From a bacterium (GTDB taxonomy: Bacteria; Electryoneota; RPQS01), in contig DASXUQ010000009.1 in NCBI GenBank assembly GCA_036504735.1, forward strand, positions 370,660 to 434,659: a DNA stretch of 64,000 bases, in the 5' to 3' direction. Positions 25,217 to 34,471 of this stretch are shown one piece after another. The position numbers were made by a program, and so were the translations under genes. Position 1 is the first letter of the stretch. Each line of letters opens with the position of its first letter. The notes under the pieces are model-generated. The model was given only the letters and a program-made list of their open reading frames with translations. It made no database searches and had not been told where the DNA came from.

Positions 25217-26818
25217 TTACTTCACGAGCAACAGTTTCTGCGTCAGCGAATGCTGTGCGGTTTCCAGACGAGCAAGGTACAGACCCGAGGGCAGATTGGC
25301 GCCGTCGAACATCACCGCATGCTCTCCGGCGGCGGTTTTCTGATCCAGCAGCGTCGCCACCAGCCGTCCCGCCACGTCATAGACCTTCAGCGTGACCATT
25401 CCCGCCTGCGGCAGGGTAAAGGCAATCCGCGTGGACGGGTTGAAGGGATTGGGGCTCGAAGAAAGGATGACGGATGACGGATGAAGGATGGGGTCGGAGA
25501 CCGCATTGGGTTCGCCGGTGCCGGTGCCGCTGACGGGAATGCTGTACCACCGGTGGTAGTAGTCGATGTACAGATGAATGGTGTCGCTGACCTCACCGGG
25601 CTCGGTGGGGATGAAATAGACCGGCATGGTGCGCTGCCACATGAGGGTGTCGCCATTGGTCTGCACGAAGAACGGCGCGGGCGCCACCACGCTGTCGATG
25701 CGCACCGGCACAAAGTCGTTGCTCATCGTTACCCATTGCCGCCCTGTGGACCCGATAGCCACTTCGCCGAAGCTCACCGATGACGGTTGAATCAGATTCT
25801 CCCGGCCTTCGAAGACTCCAACATGCCAGTAGCGCAACTGCTCATCGTAGCGGTACTGCTTGAGATAGCCGGTGGAGCCGTTCGCCGAGCGATGCATGTA
25901 GCCGCGGCGGTGCTGCGCCAGGCCGCCCCACAGGTAGACGGTGCCGCGGTCATCCATGTGCGGTGTGCCGGTAGGATTCTGGTAGACATAACCGCTGTCG
26001 AGATCATTCTGCTGATCGAAGGTAAAGCTTTCGCCCAGCACAAAGTAGAGCCCGTTCAGCAGAATACTGGAGGAATCGAGGTTGGTCTGATTGAGGCCGC
26101 GCCCGCCGGAGTTTTCCCGGCCATTGGCGTAGGTATTCAGAACCTTGATCTCGCCTTCGGCCACCAGCGCAAACTTCTCCGCATGATTGTCGGCGGGCCT
26201 GCCGTTGGCCGGATTGGAACTGGCATACAGAAGATTGTCTTCCAGCCCCGCACGGCCGGACACGCCCATGATGAGGTTGCCGCTGACCGTGCCCCACAGG
26301 TTGACAATGGGGCTGTCAAAGAAGACAACGGACGAATCGGGAAGAGCATGCGAACTCACCTCGCTGCTGTCAAAGGACATGCCCAGACGTGCCCAGGAAA
26401 CGAGCATATGGTCACCCTCGAGGTGTACCCGGGCCTGCATCGTGTCGCCCTGGCTGAAGTAAAGCCCTTGGGTGGCAGCCTGCTGGCGGATCCAGGGCAC
26501 GGTCGTCGGCATTTCCAGCCGCGGTGCGTTGAACACGGGCGGGTAGTCGGTGGTGAAGCCGGGATTGTAGCCCGGGCCGCGCCAGAAATCGGCCTCGCTG
26601 GAGATCACCAGATCGCAGTAATACGGATCCTGCATGATGGCGATCTGGTCATTGGAGCGTACTGGTCCGCAAAGCGTGTCGCTGTGCCAAAACTTGATCC
26701 GCTCGCCAAATCGAGTGGTCTCGACATCCGAATAGTAGACGTAGTTGACGCCGTACGCCAGCGACACAAGGCTGATAAGCAGTGCCGCGAACAAAAGATG
26801 TTGTAGACGGACTTGCAT
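25217..26818 (-). CDS. Exported DUF4900-like protein with sorting tail, paralog 5
   Basis: 533 residues from ATG 26818 (the frame begins at 26875 but the signal peptide RLQHLLFAALLISLVSLAYG fixes the later start). It belongs with the paralog at 30331 as a second subgroup. Both have IRQQAA, ALVAEGEIKVLNTYANGRENSGG in place of IANTPANGRENSNG, and a different Ig domain (SVSFGEVAIGSTGRQWVTMSNDF). The linker before the tail (DPILHPSSVILSSSPNPFNP) is encoded by a GGATGA short-unit repeat at 25464-25487. The tail ends SLTQKLLLVK. Confidence 0.82.
   Translation of the reverse strand: MQVRLQHLLFAALLISLVSLAYGVNYVYYSDVETTRFGERIKFWHSDTLCGPVRSNDQIAIMQDPYYCDLVISSEADFWRGPGYNPGFTTDYPPVFNAPRLEMPTTVPWIRQQAATQGLYFSQGDTMQARVHLEGDHMLVSWARLGMSFDSSEVSSHALPDSSVVFFDSPIVNLWGTVSGNLIMGVSGRAGLEDNLLYASSNPANGRPADNHAEKFALVAEGEIKVLNTYANGRENSGGRGLNQTNLDSSSILLNGLYFVLGESFTFDQQNDLDSGYVYQNPTGTPHMDDRGTVYLWGGLAQHRRGYMHRSANGSTGYLKQYRYDEQLRYWHVGVFEGRENLIQPSSVSFGEVAIGSTGRQWVTMSNDFVPVRIDSVVAPAPFFVQTNGDTLMWQRTMPVYFIPTEPGEVSDTIHLYIDYYHRWYSIPVSGTGTGEPNAVSDPILHPSSVILSSSPNPFNPSTRIAFTLPQAGMVTLKVYDVAGRLVATLLDQKTAAGEHAVMFDGANLPSGLYLARLETAQHSLTQKLLLVK
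25460..25490 (-). repeat. GGATGACGGATGAAGGATG repeat encoding the pre-tail linker
   Basis: Four degenerate GGATGAC/GGATGAA units are read in frame on the minus strand as HPSSVIL, directly before the SSSPNPFN motif. Comparable tracts encode linkers in other sorting-tail genes and also occur between genes (45219-45244). Confidence 0.55.
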
Positions 26819-26885
26819 GATACCTCTCCTGATGTTGGTTCGTGACTCGCCCTCTATTTTCTCCCCAAAACTCACAATTCGTGTT

Positions 26886-28310
26886 TCACTTGACGAGCAG
26901 CAGCTTCACGGCGTTTTGACGGTGCGGGGTGGACAGGCGGGCGATGTAAGTGCCCGCCGCCAGATCCGAACCGTCGAACAAGATAGAATGCTCGCCCGCC
27001 GCCCAAAAGCCCCGCGACAGGATCGCGGCTCGCCGCCCCAGCAGGTCATAGACCTCCAGCGTTGTCCATCCCGCCTGCGGCAGCACGAAACTGAGCCGCG
27101 TCTGCGGATTGAACGGATTGGGGCTGGAGGAAAGGCTGAAGGCGGAAGGATGAAGGATGGAGCCTCGATCCTCCGCCGAAAGCCGCGGTCCGGTCTTCAG
27201 CAGCCAGGCATCCACGGTATTACCCGGATGCCGGTAATAGCAACCGCCGAGAATACACTCTCCGTCGGCTGTTGCCTCAATATCGTTGATTTCACAGTCG
27301 GCCACGGGCTCGGCATCACGCTGCCAGAGCACCATGCCGGCGGAGTCCGTACGCAGAAAGGTAGAACTGCCGGCCATCAGAAAACCGCCATCATTCAAAG
27401 GCGCGGCGCTGATGACCGTGCGGTTGGACGTTTCCGCCCAGTAAAGCTGGCTCCAGAGCATGGTACCGGCAGAATCGGTCTTCATCAGCCAGCGGTCGTA
27501 GGTCAGATGGTCCGGCTGCATATGCAGCCCGCTGAGGATGATGTTTCCATCCGCGGCAAACCGCGCGCGGTGACATTGAAAGGCGGGCACAATCGCGTGG
27601 CGCGTGCAGGACAGGCTGTCCCCGGCCGAATCGGCGCGCAGCACCCACAGCTCCCAGCCGCCGTATTCATCGGTTTCCATCTGGGAAAGGAGGGTGAAGG
27701 TGCTGTCGGCGTTTTGCCGGATGTTCAGCGGGGAGTCGTTCAGCGGTCCGCTGATCACGCTTGTCCAGAGCACGGCGCCGCCGGCATCCATGCGGCAGAG
27801 CTGTAGATTGCGGCGCGTTCCCGCCGCACCCAGGGGCGTGCATCCGGCGTAGATAACACCGCCGTCAATGGTCTCGGTGACGAAGTTGCCGTACCCGGCA
27901 TCGCTATTGGGAAAAACTTGCGTCCAGAGCGTGTCCCCCTGGGCGTTGGCGCGCACCACGCGCTCGCCGGCGCCGAAGGCGTCACTCCAGCCCACCATCA
28001 CAAAGCCGCCGTCGGACATCACCCGGAAATCTTCCAGCAAGTCCGCCTGCCCTGCGCCGTACATGCGACTCCACAGGCTGTCCCCCGTGGCCGTCGTGCG
28101 TACCACCCAGAAATCGCTGTTGCCTGCCCCGAAGGAATAGGTGTATCCGGCAAAGAAGTAACCGCCGTCGGGCAGTTGCCGCACCACCGAGCCGCCATCG
28201 TCGTTGGTCCCGCCGTAGGTGCGCGTCCATTGGTCGTCGGGCTGGGCGCACAGCAGTGCGGGACTCAGCAGCAGAAGAAGAAGCATGAGCAGGCGGAATT
28301 TCAGCAACAA
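26886..28310 (-). CDS. Exported propeller-type repeat protein with sorting tail
   Basis: 474 residues. The signal peptide is leucine-rich (MLLKFRLLMLLLLLLSPALLCAQ) and starts at a TTG at 28310; the ATG at 28286 would still leave most of it. The body consists of about eight repeats of 'W.R.YGG...DDG ... DGGYFFAGYT' and '.GDSLWSRMYG ... DGGFVMVGWS', typical of delta-60/propeller-like surface proteins. The linker ILHPSAFSLSSSPNPFNPQ and the tail to AVKLLLVK follow. It lies 67 bases downstream of the start of paralog 5 in the same run. A full-length relative of the frameshifted gene at 31976-33407. Confidence 0.85.
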   Translation of the reverse strand: MLLKFRLLMLLLLLLSPALLCAQPDDQWTRTYGGTNDDGGSVVRQLPDGGYFFAGYTYSFGAGNSDFWVVRTTATGDSLWSRMYGAGQADLLEDFRVMSDGGFVMVGWSDAFGAGERVVRANAQGDTLWTQVFPNSDAGYGNFVTETIDGGVIYAGCTPLGAAGTRRNLQLCRMDAGGAVLWTSVISGPLNDSPLNIRQNADSTFTLLSQMETDEYGGWELWVLRADSAGDSLSCTRHAIVPAFQCHRARFAADGNIILSGLHMQPDHLTYDRWLMKTDSAGTMLWSQLYWAETSNRTVISAAPLNDGGFLMAGSSTFLRTDSAGMVLWQRDAEPVADCEINDIEATADGECILGGCYYRHPGNTVDAWLLKTGPRLSAEDRGSILHPSAFSLSSSPNPFNPQTRLSFVLPQAGWTTLEVYDLLGRRAAILSRGFWAAGEHSILFDGSDLAAGTYIARLSTPHRQNAVKLLLVK

Positions 28311-28375
28311 TCTTGTGTTTCCTGCTAAGAAATGAGAAACGAGAAACGATGAAGGCGGCGAGCGCCTTCGACGGG

Positions 28376-30316
28376 TTACTTGATAAGCATCAGCTTCAGG
28401 GTAGCCTGGCGGTGCGGAGACAGCAGGCGCGCGAAGTAGATGCCTGCCGAGAGTGTGGACCCGTCAAAGGAGATGGTGTGCTCGCCGGCACTAAGCAACC
28501 CGTCGTGCAGCGTGGCCAACCGCTGGCCCAGAATGTCGAACAGGCCAAGATTCACGCGCTCCGCTTCCGGCAGCGAGAAGGACAGCCGCGTCTGCGGATT
28601 GAACGGATTGGGAGCGCAGGAAAGGGTGAAGGATGAAGGCTGAAGAATGAAAGGGATATTTTCTGCCGGGGAAGGGCTGAGGTTCAGCCACGTTTCTCTC
28701 GGGGTCAGCAGATCAGGATGACTGTCATTGTTGACATCGGCAAAGGAGATTTCCGGCGCGGAGAAAACAGGCAGAACTCCCGCATGGATATCCCATTCAC
28801 CGTTGCGGTAGAAGTAGGCATCCCAGTGTCCGCTGCTCTCATCGCCGAAGGTTTTGCCCAGCAGTTCACACACGCCATCACCGTCCAAATCCACCAGCCG
28901 GAAGTTCAGCAAGCCCTCGGGAAGCCCCGCGCTCCATTCCGGATGCAGCACCAATGCGGTATCCTGCGCAAAGGTAAATTCATAGAACAGGATGCGCGGG
29001 CTTTCCTCGCCGATCGTACCCAGTGCGGCCAGTTCGGCGCGGTCACTACCCGTGATGTTTCCGATCTGCGCAAACTGCAGCAACGTATCCGGGTTATAGA
29101 CATGGCGGAAACTGCTGTTGGTCAGATTGAAATCAGTTTCGAAGCGATCGATAGTGCCCGCACCCGTGTTAAGCTGGAATTCCCAGGCTCGATAGCCTTC
29201 GCTCTGAGGGTTGCCGCTGCCCATCGTGAGCAGCAGATCCTTGCGGCCATCGCCGTTCACATCCGCCATGCTGGCGGCCAAGCACTTGCCGCTGTAAGCG
29301 TGCACCAAAGTGTTTCGGTCGTCAACCCATCCAGCGCTGTTTCGCAGCAGCAGGTCAAACTCGGTCCACCCGTTGGCCAGCGACGGCTGGTTGTGCGCGA
29401 TAGCGACGGTGGTTCCGGCGGCCGTGTGCACAGTGCCCAGCGCCATGCCGGACACATGTCCGAGATGCGTGGTCGACGAGGCATGGGTAGCCGACGCGGT
29501 GACAACCACCGCGAAGCCGGAATAGCCGGGGAGGCGGAACAGGCCTTCCCATTCACCGTCGCCATTAAGATCCCCTCCGCCCGGGCCGCTTAAGTAGGGA
29601 GTCTGCCACGGGGCATAAGTGGAGAAACGGATGCCGGGATGCAGATTTGTGGCGATCACGTACCCCGGCGCGGCGGCAAAATCCAGATCACCGTCGTGGT
29701 CGAAGTCGCCATCAAACAGATTGGTCACCGGGTATTCACCGGTAGTGACTACCGTATCCGCGCTCCAGTCCCCCGCGGTACTGCGGTGTTCGAGGGTGAG
29801 CAGGTCGTATCCCGCAACGCGCTGCCAGATTATGCCATCCAGTTCGCCGTCGCCGTTGTAGTCGCCGAAGATCGCCTGCTCCAGTGTGTGCGGCAGGGCA
29901 AAGTCAAAGAGCAGCATGTCATTGCGCGTCCAGCGCCACGACACCGCATTTTGCAATTTCCATGCGCGCGGCGGGTTGTCGTAGACCACCAGTTCTTTGG
30001 CAGGATCATCATCCAGATTTGTCGCCCAGAGGCGGCCATAGCCGAGGGGCTGGGTGATGGTATGCAGCGTCCAGTGGATATTGTCCGCATTGCGCACGGC
30101 GACCTGCGCACCGTTGGGAGAGAGCAGGATCACTTCGTCGCGGCCATCGCCGTCAAAGTCTCCCACCGCCACCATGGCAGAGGTATCCGCCGAGAACGGT
30201 GTCTCGAAGCCGGAGGGATCCCGAAAATCTCCATCCATCCTTTGCCACTGCCACGGTTGCGCAAACAGAGCCCCGGCGCAGATCAGGCAAGCCAAAACAA
30301 TGATGCAGCATTTCAT
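28376..30316 (-). CDS. Exported FG-GAP/VCBS repeat protein with sorting tail
   Basis: 646 residues from ATG 30316 (GAGGA seven bases upstream; TTG 30322 is rejected). The signal peptide is MKCCIIVLACLICAGALFAQ. FG-GAP repeats with calcium-loop signatures are visible as GDFDGDGRDEVILL, GDYNGDGELDGIIW, GDFDHDGDLDFAAAPG, GDLNGDGEWEGLF, DVNGDGRKDLLLTMG, DLDGDGVCELLG and DVNNDSHPDLLTP. They should form a calcium-binding seven-bladed integrin-like propeller at the cell surface. The tail begins CAPNPFNPQTRLSFSLP and ends TLKLMLIK. Its stop is 65 bases from the propeller gene that follows. Confidence 0.88.
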   Translation of the reverse strand: MKCCIIVLACLICAGALFAQPWQWQRMDGDFRDPSGFETPFSADTSAMVAVGDFDGDGRDEVILLSPNGAQVAVRNADNIHWTLHTITQPLGYGRLWATNLDDDPAKELVVYDNPPRAWKLQNAVSWRWTRNDMLLFDFALPHTLEQAIFGDYNGDGELDGIIWQRVAGYDLLTLEHRSTAGDWSADTVVTTGEYPVTNLFDGDFDHDGDLDFAAAPGYVIATNLHPGIRFSTYAPWQTPYLSGPGGGDLNGDGEWEGLFRLPGYSGFAVVVTASATHASSTTHLGHVSGMALGTVHTAAGTTVAIAHNQPSLANGWTEFDLLLRNSAGWVDDRNTLVHAYSGKCLAASMADVNGDGRKDLLLTMGSGNPQSEGYRAWEFQLNTGAGTIDRFETDFNLTNSSFRHVYNPDTLLQFAQIGNITGSDRAELAALGTIGEESPRILFYEFTFAQDTALVLHPEWSAGLPEGLLNFRLVDLDGDGVCELLGKTFGDESSGHWDAYFYRNGEWDIHAGVLPVFSAPEISFADVNNDSHPDLLTPRETWLNLSPSPAENIPFILQPSSFTLSCAPNPFNPQTRLSFSLPEAERVNLGLFDILGQRLATLHDGLLSAGEHTISFDGSTLSAGIYFARLLSPHRQATLKLMLIK

Positions 30317-30330
30317 GAGCAATCCTCGAG

Positions 30331-31917
30331 TTACTTCAGCAGCACAAGTTTGAGTGTTCTTTGGTGGGATGCCGCTTCCAGCCGCAGGAAATAGATCCCC
30401 GCCGGAAGCTGCGCCCCGTCAAAGGTCACGCGATGTTGACCTGCTGTCAGCAAACCGTTTTGCAGGACCGAGATCTGCTGGCCGAGAAGGTCGAAGACCT
30501 TGACCGTTACCCTTTCTGCCGATGGCAACGTGAAAGCGATCTGGGTGGTTGGGTTGAAGGGGTTGGGATAGACGGAGAGACTGAAGGATGCGGGCTGAAG
30601 GATGACGTCGGGAGACCCGTTCGGATTTGGGGTTGCCGTGCCGCGGACGGGGATCTTGAACCACTGCTGATAATAGTCGAGATAGACGCGAACGGTATCG
30701 GCAAATGTTCCCGCATGGTCCGGCGCGAATGTGACCACAATCGGCTGCTCCCAGCGGTAGCTGTCGGGCCGCACCGCCTGAAACTGAGACGGCACGCGGA
30801 TGCTGTCAATCGTCAGGGGGACAAAGTCATTGCGGACCGTCACCGTATCCTGCACGGTTCTGCCTGCTTGAATGGTGCCGAAGTTGATGGAGGCCGGTGT
30901 CAGCACATTTTCCTGACCCTCAAAGACTCCGATGTGCCAGAACTTCAGTAGCGGATCATAACGGTACTGTTTCAAATAGCCCGTGGTACCATTGGTTGAC
31001 CGGTGCACATAGCCGCGCCGCGCCTGCGTCAGGGATCCCCACAGATAGATGGTGCCACGATCATCCGTGTGCGGCGAACCGGGAGGATCCTGATAGACAT
31101 AGCCGCTGTCTACGTCATTCTGCTGCTCGAAGGTGAAGCTTTCGCCTAACGCACAATAAACGCCATTCAAGGCGATGCTGGTGAGAGCGGGATTCGTCTG
31201 GCTATTACCGAGGCCGCCCGAATTCTCGCGGCCATTGGCCGTCGTGTTCAGAATCTTGATTTCTCCTTCAGCGACCAGTGCGAACTTCTCTGGATGATTG
31301 GGGGCAAGCTGTCCCTGCGGCCCGGTGGAGCTGGTATAGACGATGTTGTCTTCCAAACCGATTTGTCCGGAGGCACCAAGTATCAAGATCGTACTGAGAG
31401 TTCCGAAGATGCGTACGTGCTGTGCATCAAAGAACACCACCATGGAATCGGCGAGAGGCACAAAAATCATCCTGGTGCTGTCATAGGCTGCCCCTTCTGG
31501 CCAATAGTCTATTCGCATGACGCGAGATTCGAGTTGAACCCGGTACTGCATCCCCGGAAAACTGTAGAAATTTCCCTGTGCCGCTGCCTGCTGGCGGATT
31601 GACGTTACAACGTGCGGGAAGGACAGCGTCGGTGCATCCGTAATCACGTACGACCCGCGGAAATATGGCCCCCAGGCAAAGCTATCGCAGGCCATCATCA
31701 GAAAGTCGTAATTGTAAGGCAATTGCAGCGGGTTGGAACCAAAGCAGTCGTTGGAGCGGATGGGCCCCATCAGGCTGTCCATAGCCGAGAAATGCATGCG
31801 CTGGCCGAGCACGGTCACTTCCGAGTCGGTGCAGTACATGTAATTGAGACCGTAGGCGAGCGACACCAGCGATATGACCAGCGCCGCAAAGATGAGATGT
31901 TGGAAACGGATGTGCAT
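30331..31917 (-). CDS. Exported DUF4900-like protein with sorting tail, paralog 6
   Basis: 528 residues from ATG 31917 (ACCCTCCC on the plus strand is a GGGAGGGT ribosome binding site). The signal peptide is MHIRFQHLIFAALVISLVSLAYG. Motifs SLMGPIRSND, ALVAEGEIKILNTTANGRENSGG, FTFEQQNDVDSGYVYQD and VHRSTNGTTGYLKQYRYDPLL place it with paralog 5. The Ig domain is NFGTIQAGRTVQDTVTVRNDF. The last 190 bases, coding for the sorting tail, are almost identical to the end of the unrelated propeller gene next to it (31976 onward). Confidence 0.82.
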   Translation of the reverse strand: MHIRFQHLIFAALVISLVSLAYGLNYMYCTDSEVTVLGQRMHFSAMDSLMGPIRSNDCFGSNPLQLPYNYDFLMMACDSFAWGPYFRGSYVITDAPTLSFPHVVTSIRQQAAAQGNFYSFPGMQYRVQLESRVMRIDYWPEGAAYDSTRMIFVPLADSMVVFFDAQHVRIFGTLSTILILGASGQIGLEDNIVYTSSTGPQGQLAPNHPEKFALVAEGEIKILNTTANGRENSGGLGNSQTNPALTSIALNGVYCALGESFTFEQQNDVDSGYVYQDPPGSPHTDDRGTIYLWGSLTQARRGYVHRSTNGTTGYLKQYRYDPLLKFWHIGVFEGQENVLTPASINFGTIQAGRTVQDTVTVRNDFVPLTIDSIRVPSQFQAVRPDSYRWEQPIVVTFAPDHAGTFADTVRVYLDYYQQWFKIPVRGTATPNPNGSPDVILQPASFSLSVYPNPFNPTTQIAFTLPSAERVTVKVFDLLGQQISVLQNGLLTAGQHRVTFDGAQLPAGIYFLRLEAASHQRTLKLVLLK

Positions 31918-31975
31918 GATACCCTCCCTGAGAATGATGAACGACAAACGCTGAACGATGAACCAGCGCCCCGAT

Positions 31976-33407
31976 TTACTTCAGCAGCACAAGTTTGAGT
32001 GTTGTTAGATGGGATGCCGCTTCCAGCCGCAGGAAATAGATCCCCGCCGGAAGGTGCGCCCCGTCAAAGGTCACTCGATGTTGACCTGCAGTCAGCAAAC
32101 CGTTTTGCAGGACCGAGATCTGCTGGCCGAGGATGTCAAAGACCTTGACCGTTACCGGTCCGGCTGTTGGCAGAGAGAACGTAATCTCTGTCGCGGGATT
32201 GAACGGATTGGGATACGCCGATAGGCCGAAAGATGCGGGCGAAGCGATGAACGAAGGGGCCATCGATGGTATCTGTTCATATCCGATCTTCGCCAGCCAT
32301 ATCTGGCCGGACTGAGTCTGTGTCAAGGCGGTTCCGGCAACCACATAGGCACCGCTGGCGGTTCGCGCCACGGAGTTGGCCTGACCGTGCGTGGTGCTGA
32401 ACGTCATGCTCCATAAGCTGTCACCTTCCGCATCCGTTTTCAAGATGCCAATCACGGCAGTCGATGTTGGGTACTCCAATCCAACCAGCATAAAGCCGCC
32501 GTCGGCGGTTTGCTGCGCGTCATACGCTTGCCAATCGTAACTTCGGCTGCCGTAGGTGCGAGCCCACAAGCTGTCGCCGGCGCTGCTGACCTTCTGGATC
32601 CGCATGCCCAAATAATAGCCGGAGCCGATGGGTCCTAAGCCTCCCACCACGTAGCCGCCGTCCTCGGTCACCGTCACCGCCTGTGCGGAGCCACGATCCA
32701 AGTGCCGCGTCCACAGGGTATCACCGTTTTCGTCCAGTCGCACCAGCCATTTGTAAATGTCTTGCGGCTGCCAGTATCCTGCGGCAATAAAGCCTCCATC
32801 GCTGGTCTGCCGAACCGCATTGAAGTGCTCGTCTGCCCAGCGTTCACCGAGCGTCCGCGTCCATAGGGTATCGCCGAGGCTGTTCAATCGTACAAGATAG
32901 CCGTTGCACAGCGACCCTCCGGCAGGCATCCGGTTGCCGGCTACAATGTAGCCGGCAACCGGATGTCTGCTGCACCGATTCGAAATTCGCCAAGGTGTCG
33001 ACCGAAAAAGTGCGCGTCCATACAGTATCTCCAAGCCGGTCGGTCTTGATGACCCAGCCATCTTGATTGAGATAAGGAGCGCCGTTGCAACGGCCGGCCA
33101 AGACGAAGCCGCTGTCGGCCGTCTGCACGATGGCATTAATGCCATCGTAGCCGTTGCCGCCATAGGTGCGGTTCCATTCGATGTTTCCTGCCGAATCGGT
33201 CTTCACCAACCAGGCATCCGAGCCTCCGGCGCCCAGCGAACTGGTGAGTCCGACGATAGCAAAGCCACCATCAATGGTGGCGCAGACCGCGGTGCCTTCC
33301 TCTCCTGAATTGCCGCCATAGGTGCGGGTCCACAAGGTGTCCAGCGGCTGCGCAATTGCTACACCACAGAGCGCGAGCGTCAGCAAAATCATCAAAGAAT
33401 ATTTCAC
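31976..33407 (-). pseudogene. Propeller-type sorting-tail gene broken by a +1 frameshift at a palindrome
   Basis: A GTG start at 33407 (GGGAGGGAAC upstream) gives a signal peptide MKYSLMILLTLALCGVAIAQ and repeats up to FESVQQTSG near 32972. The frame then changes. From about 32958 the protein continues in the next frame as YIVAGNRMPAGG with further repeats (TSDGGFIAAGY, TEDGGYVVGGL, TADGGFMLVGL), AYPNPFNPATEITFSLP and a full tail ending TLKLVLLK. The break lies in a perfect 39-bp palindrome (32927-32965). All other repeats have DGG where the shift occurs, so the intact gene read about 477 residues. It is either a recent mutation or an assembly error. Confidence 0.8.
32927..32965. repeat. Perfect 39-bp palindrome at the frameshift
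   Basis: 19-bp arms CATCCGGTTGCCGGCTACA and TGTAGCCGGCAACCGGATG around a single central base. Coding sequence would not be expected to hold such a palindrome by chance. Confidence 0.9.
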
Positions 33408-33435
33408 GGCTGTTCCCTCCCGAGGAATTCCAGAG

Positions 33436-33794
33436 TTACTTCAGCAGCACGAGTTTGAGTGTTCTTTGGTGGGATGCCGCTTCCAGCCGCAGGAAATAAA
33501 TCCCCGCCGGAAGCTGCGCCCCGTCAAAGGTCACGCGATGACTGCCGGTTCGACTGAAGGCAGCCGAAGATGACCTCGGTTGTCGGATTAGAGGCATTCG
33601 AAGCGGCGGAGAGGTTGAAGGATGCGCGGAGTGAAGGCCGGATCCACCGAGGAGCAGATGGTACCTATGCCGCCAACCGACACGCCATCAGGTGTGCCGG
33701 TACTGTCGGCATTAGGAAGGCGAATGGCCATCCGTGCCTACTGAGCAGACGCGAAGATCAGGAGGACACCAAAAGCAATCGAAAGTGCGCGCAT
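33436..33794 (-). pseudogene. Decayed remnant of a sorting-tail protein gene
   Basis: ATG 33794, with GGAGAGGAAAAGG upstream, gives MRALSIAFGVLLIFASAQ, a signal peptide ended at once by TAG (33738-33740). Further downstream another frame reads FNLSAASNASNPTTEVIF, a degenerate copy of the LSxxPNPFNPTTE start of the sorting tail. A third segment (33436-33540) encodes HRVTFDGAQLPAGIYFLRLEAASH ending LKLVLLK, nearly identical in DNA to the ends of the genes at 30331 and 31976. The protein body and the middle of the tail are deleted. It is not expected to make a functional product. Confidence 0.8.
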
Positions 33795-34471
33795 TTGACC
33801 TTTTCCTCTCCAAAGGCGGTCATGCAATAACAGTGCAACCGTGCAGAAAATGCAAAGCCTTCCGGTGAAGAGAAAATAGTACTCTTCACTCGGAAGGCTC
33901 TGTAAAAACATAGGTTTCACCGGAGATGTGTAGCTTTGGAGATCAGACGCGAAACCGCCAGTAACGGACAAAGCTCGCGCATGAACCCTTGGCAACCCGC
34001 CGGATCAGCCCTACAGAGCCGCTATGAACTGCCGTGAAAACAGCATCTCAGAGCGGGCCTGATATGTAAGGACGGTGGCCGCAGCGCATGCAGCAATCAA
34101 CAAATAGCCGTGCAACAACCTTGCCGGAAGCCAGGGCTAAAGGATAAGACCGGAGACCAGAGACTGAAGACTTGAAACGCGCTCTGAAAAGGCCTTCAAG
34201 TCTCTGGTCTTTAGTCTCGAGTCTTCCCTTAGCCCTTCAGAAAAACTTCACCCCCCGCCCATTTACCTTTGACCGGGGAGGGTGGTGGTCAAGAGCTGAG
34301 GGCAGGGGGGTCAGAAAGAGTCAAAATCAGAAGGCGAAGCGATCATCGGGATGATGGATTTTGGACACACCTGTCCAGATCCCTCATCCCTCCGTCTTCA
34401 TCCTTTTCCTAAGTTAACAAGCTTTCCGGATTATTGCAACTCTTTTGGCGAAAAAAGAGAATCGAGCGCTC
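33795..34471. other. Long non-coding gap with hairpins
   Basis: 677 bases without a convincing gene. It holds a terminator-like hairpin (33857-33898), a GC-balanced stretch of no recognised type (33900-34130), an imperfect hairpin built of GAGACTGAAGAC-like units (34153-34218) and pyrimidine/purine-rich filler. A TGAACCC..GGCAACCC element at about 33978-33999 recalls SAM-type riboswitch cores, but no full structure or target gene was found. Confidence 0.5.
33857..33898 (-). terminator. Terminator downstream of the 1035-residue protein gene
   Basis: GCCTTCCGGTGAAGAG pairs with CTCTTCAC-T-CGGAAGGC. On the minus strand it is followed by TTTGCATTTT. It would stop transcription from the gene ending at 34472 before the pseudogene. 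Confidence 0.6.

Noticed and set aside
25787..26806. 339-residue plus-strand frame opposite DUF4900-like paralog 5
   Set aside because: The minus-strand gene has a signal peptide, a conserved family core and a sorting tail; the antisense frame has none.
33940..34030. Possible SAM-type riboswitch (TGAACCC..GGCAACCC)
   Set aside because: Only this short element matches; the remaining helices of SAM-I or SAM-IV could not be drawn and no gene follows on the plus strand.
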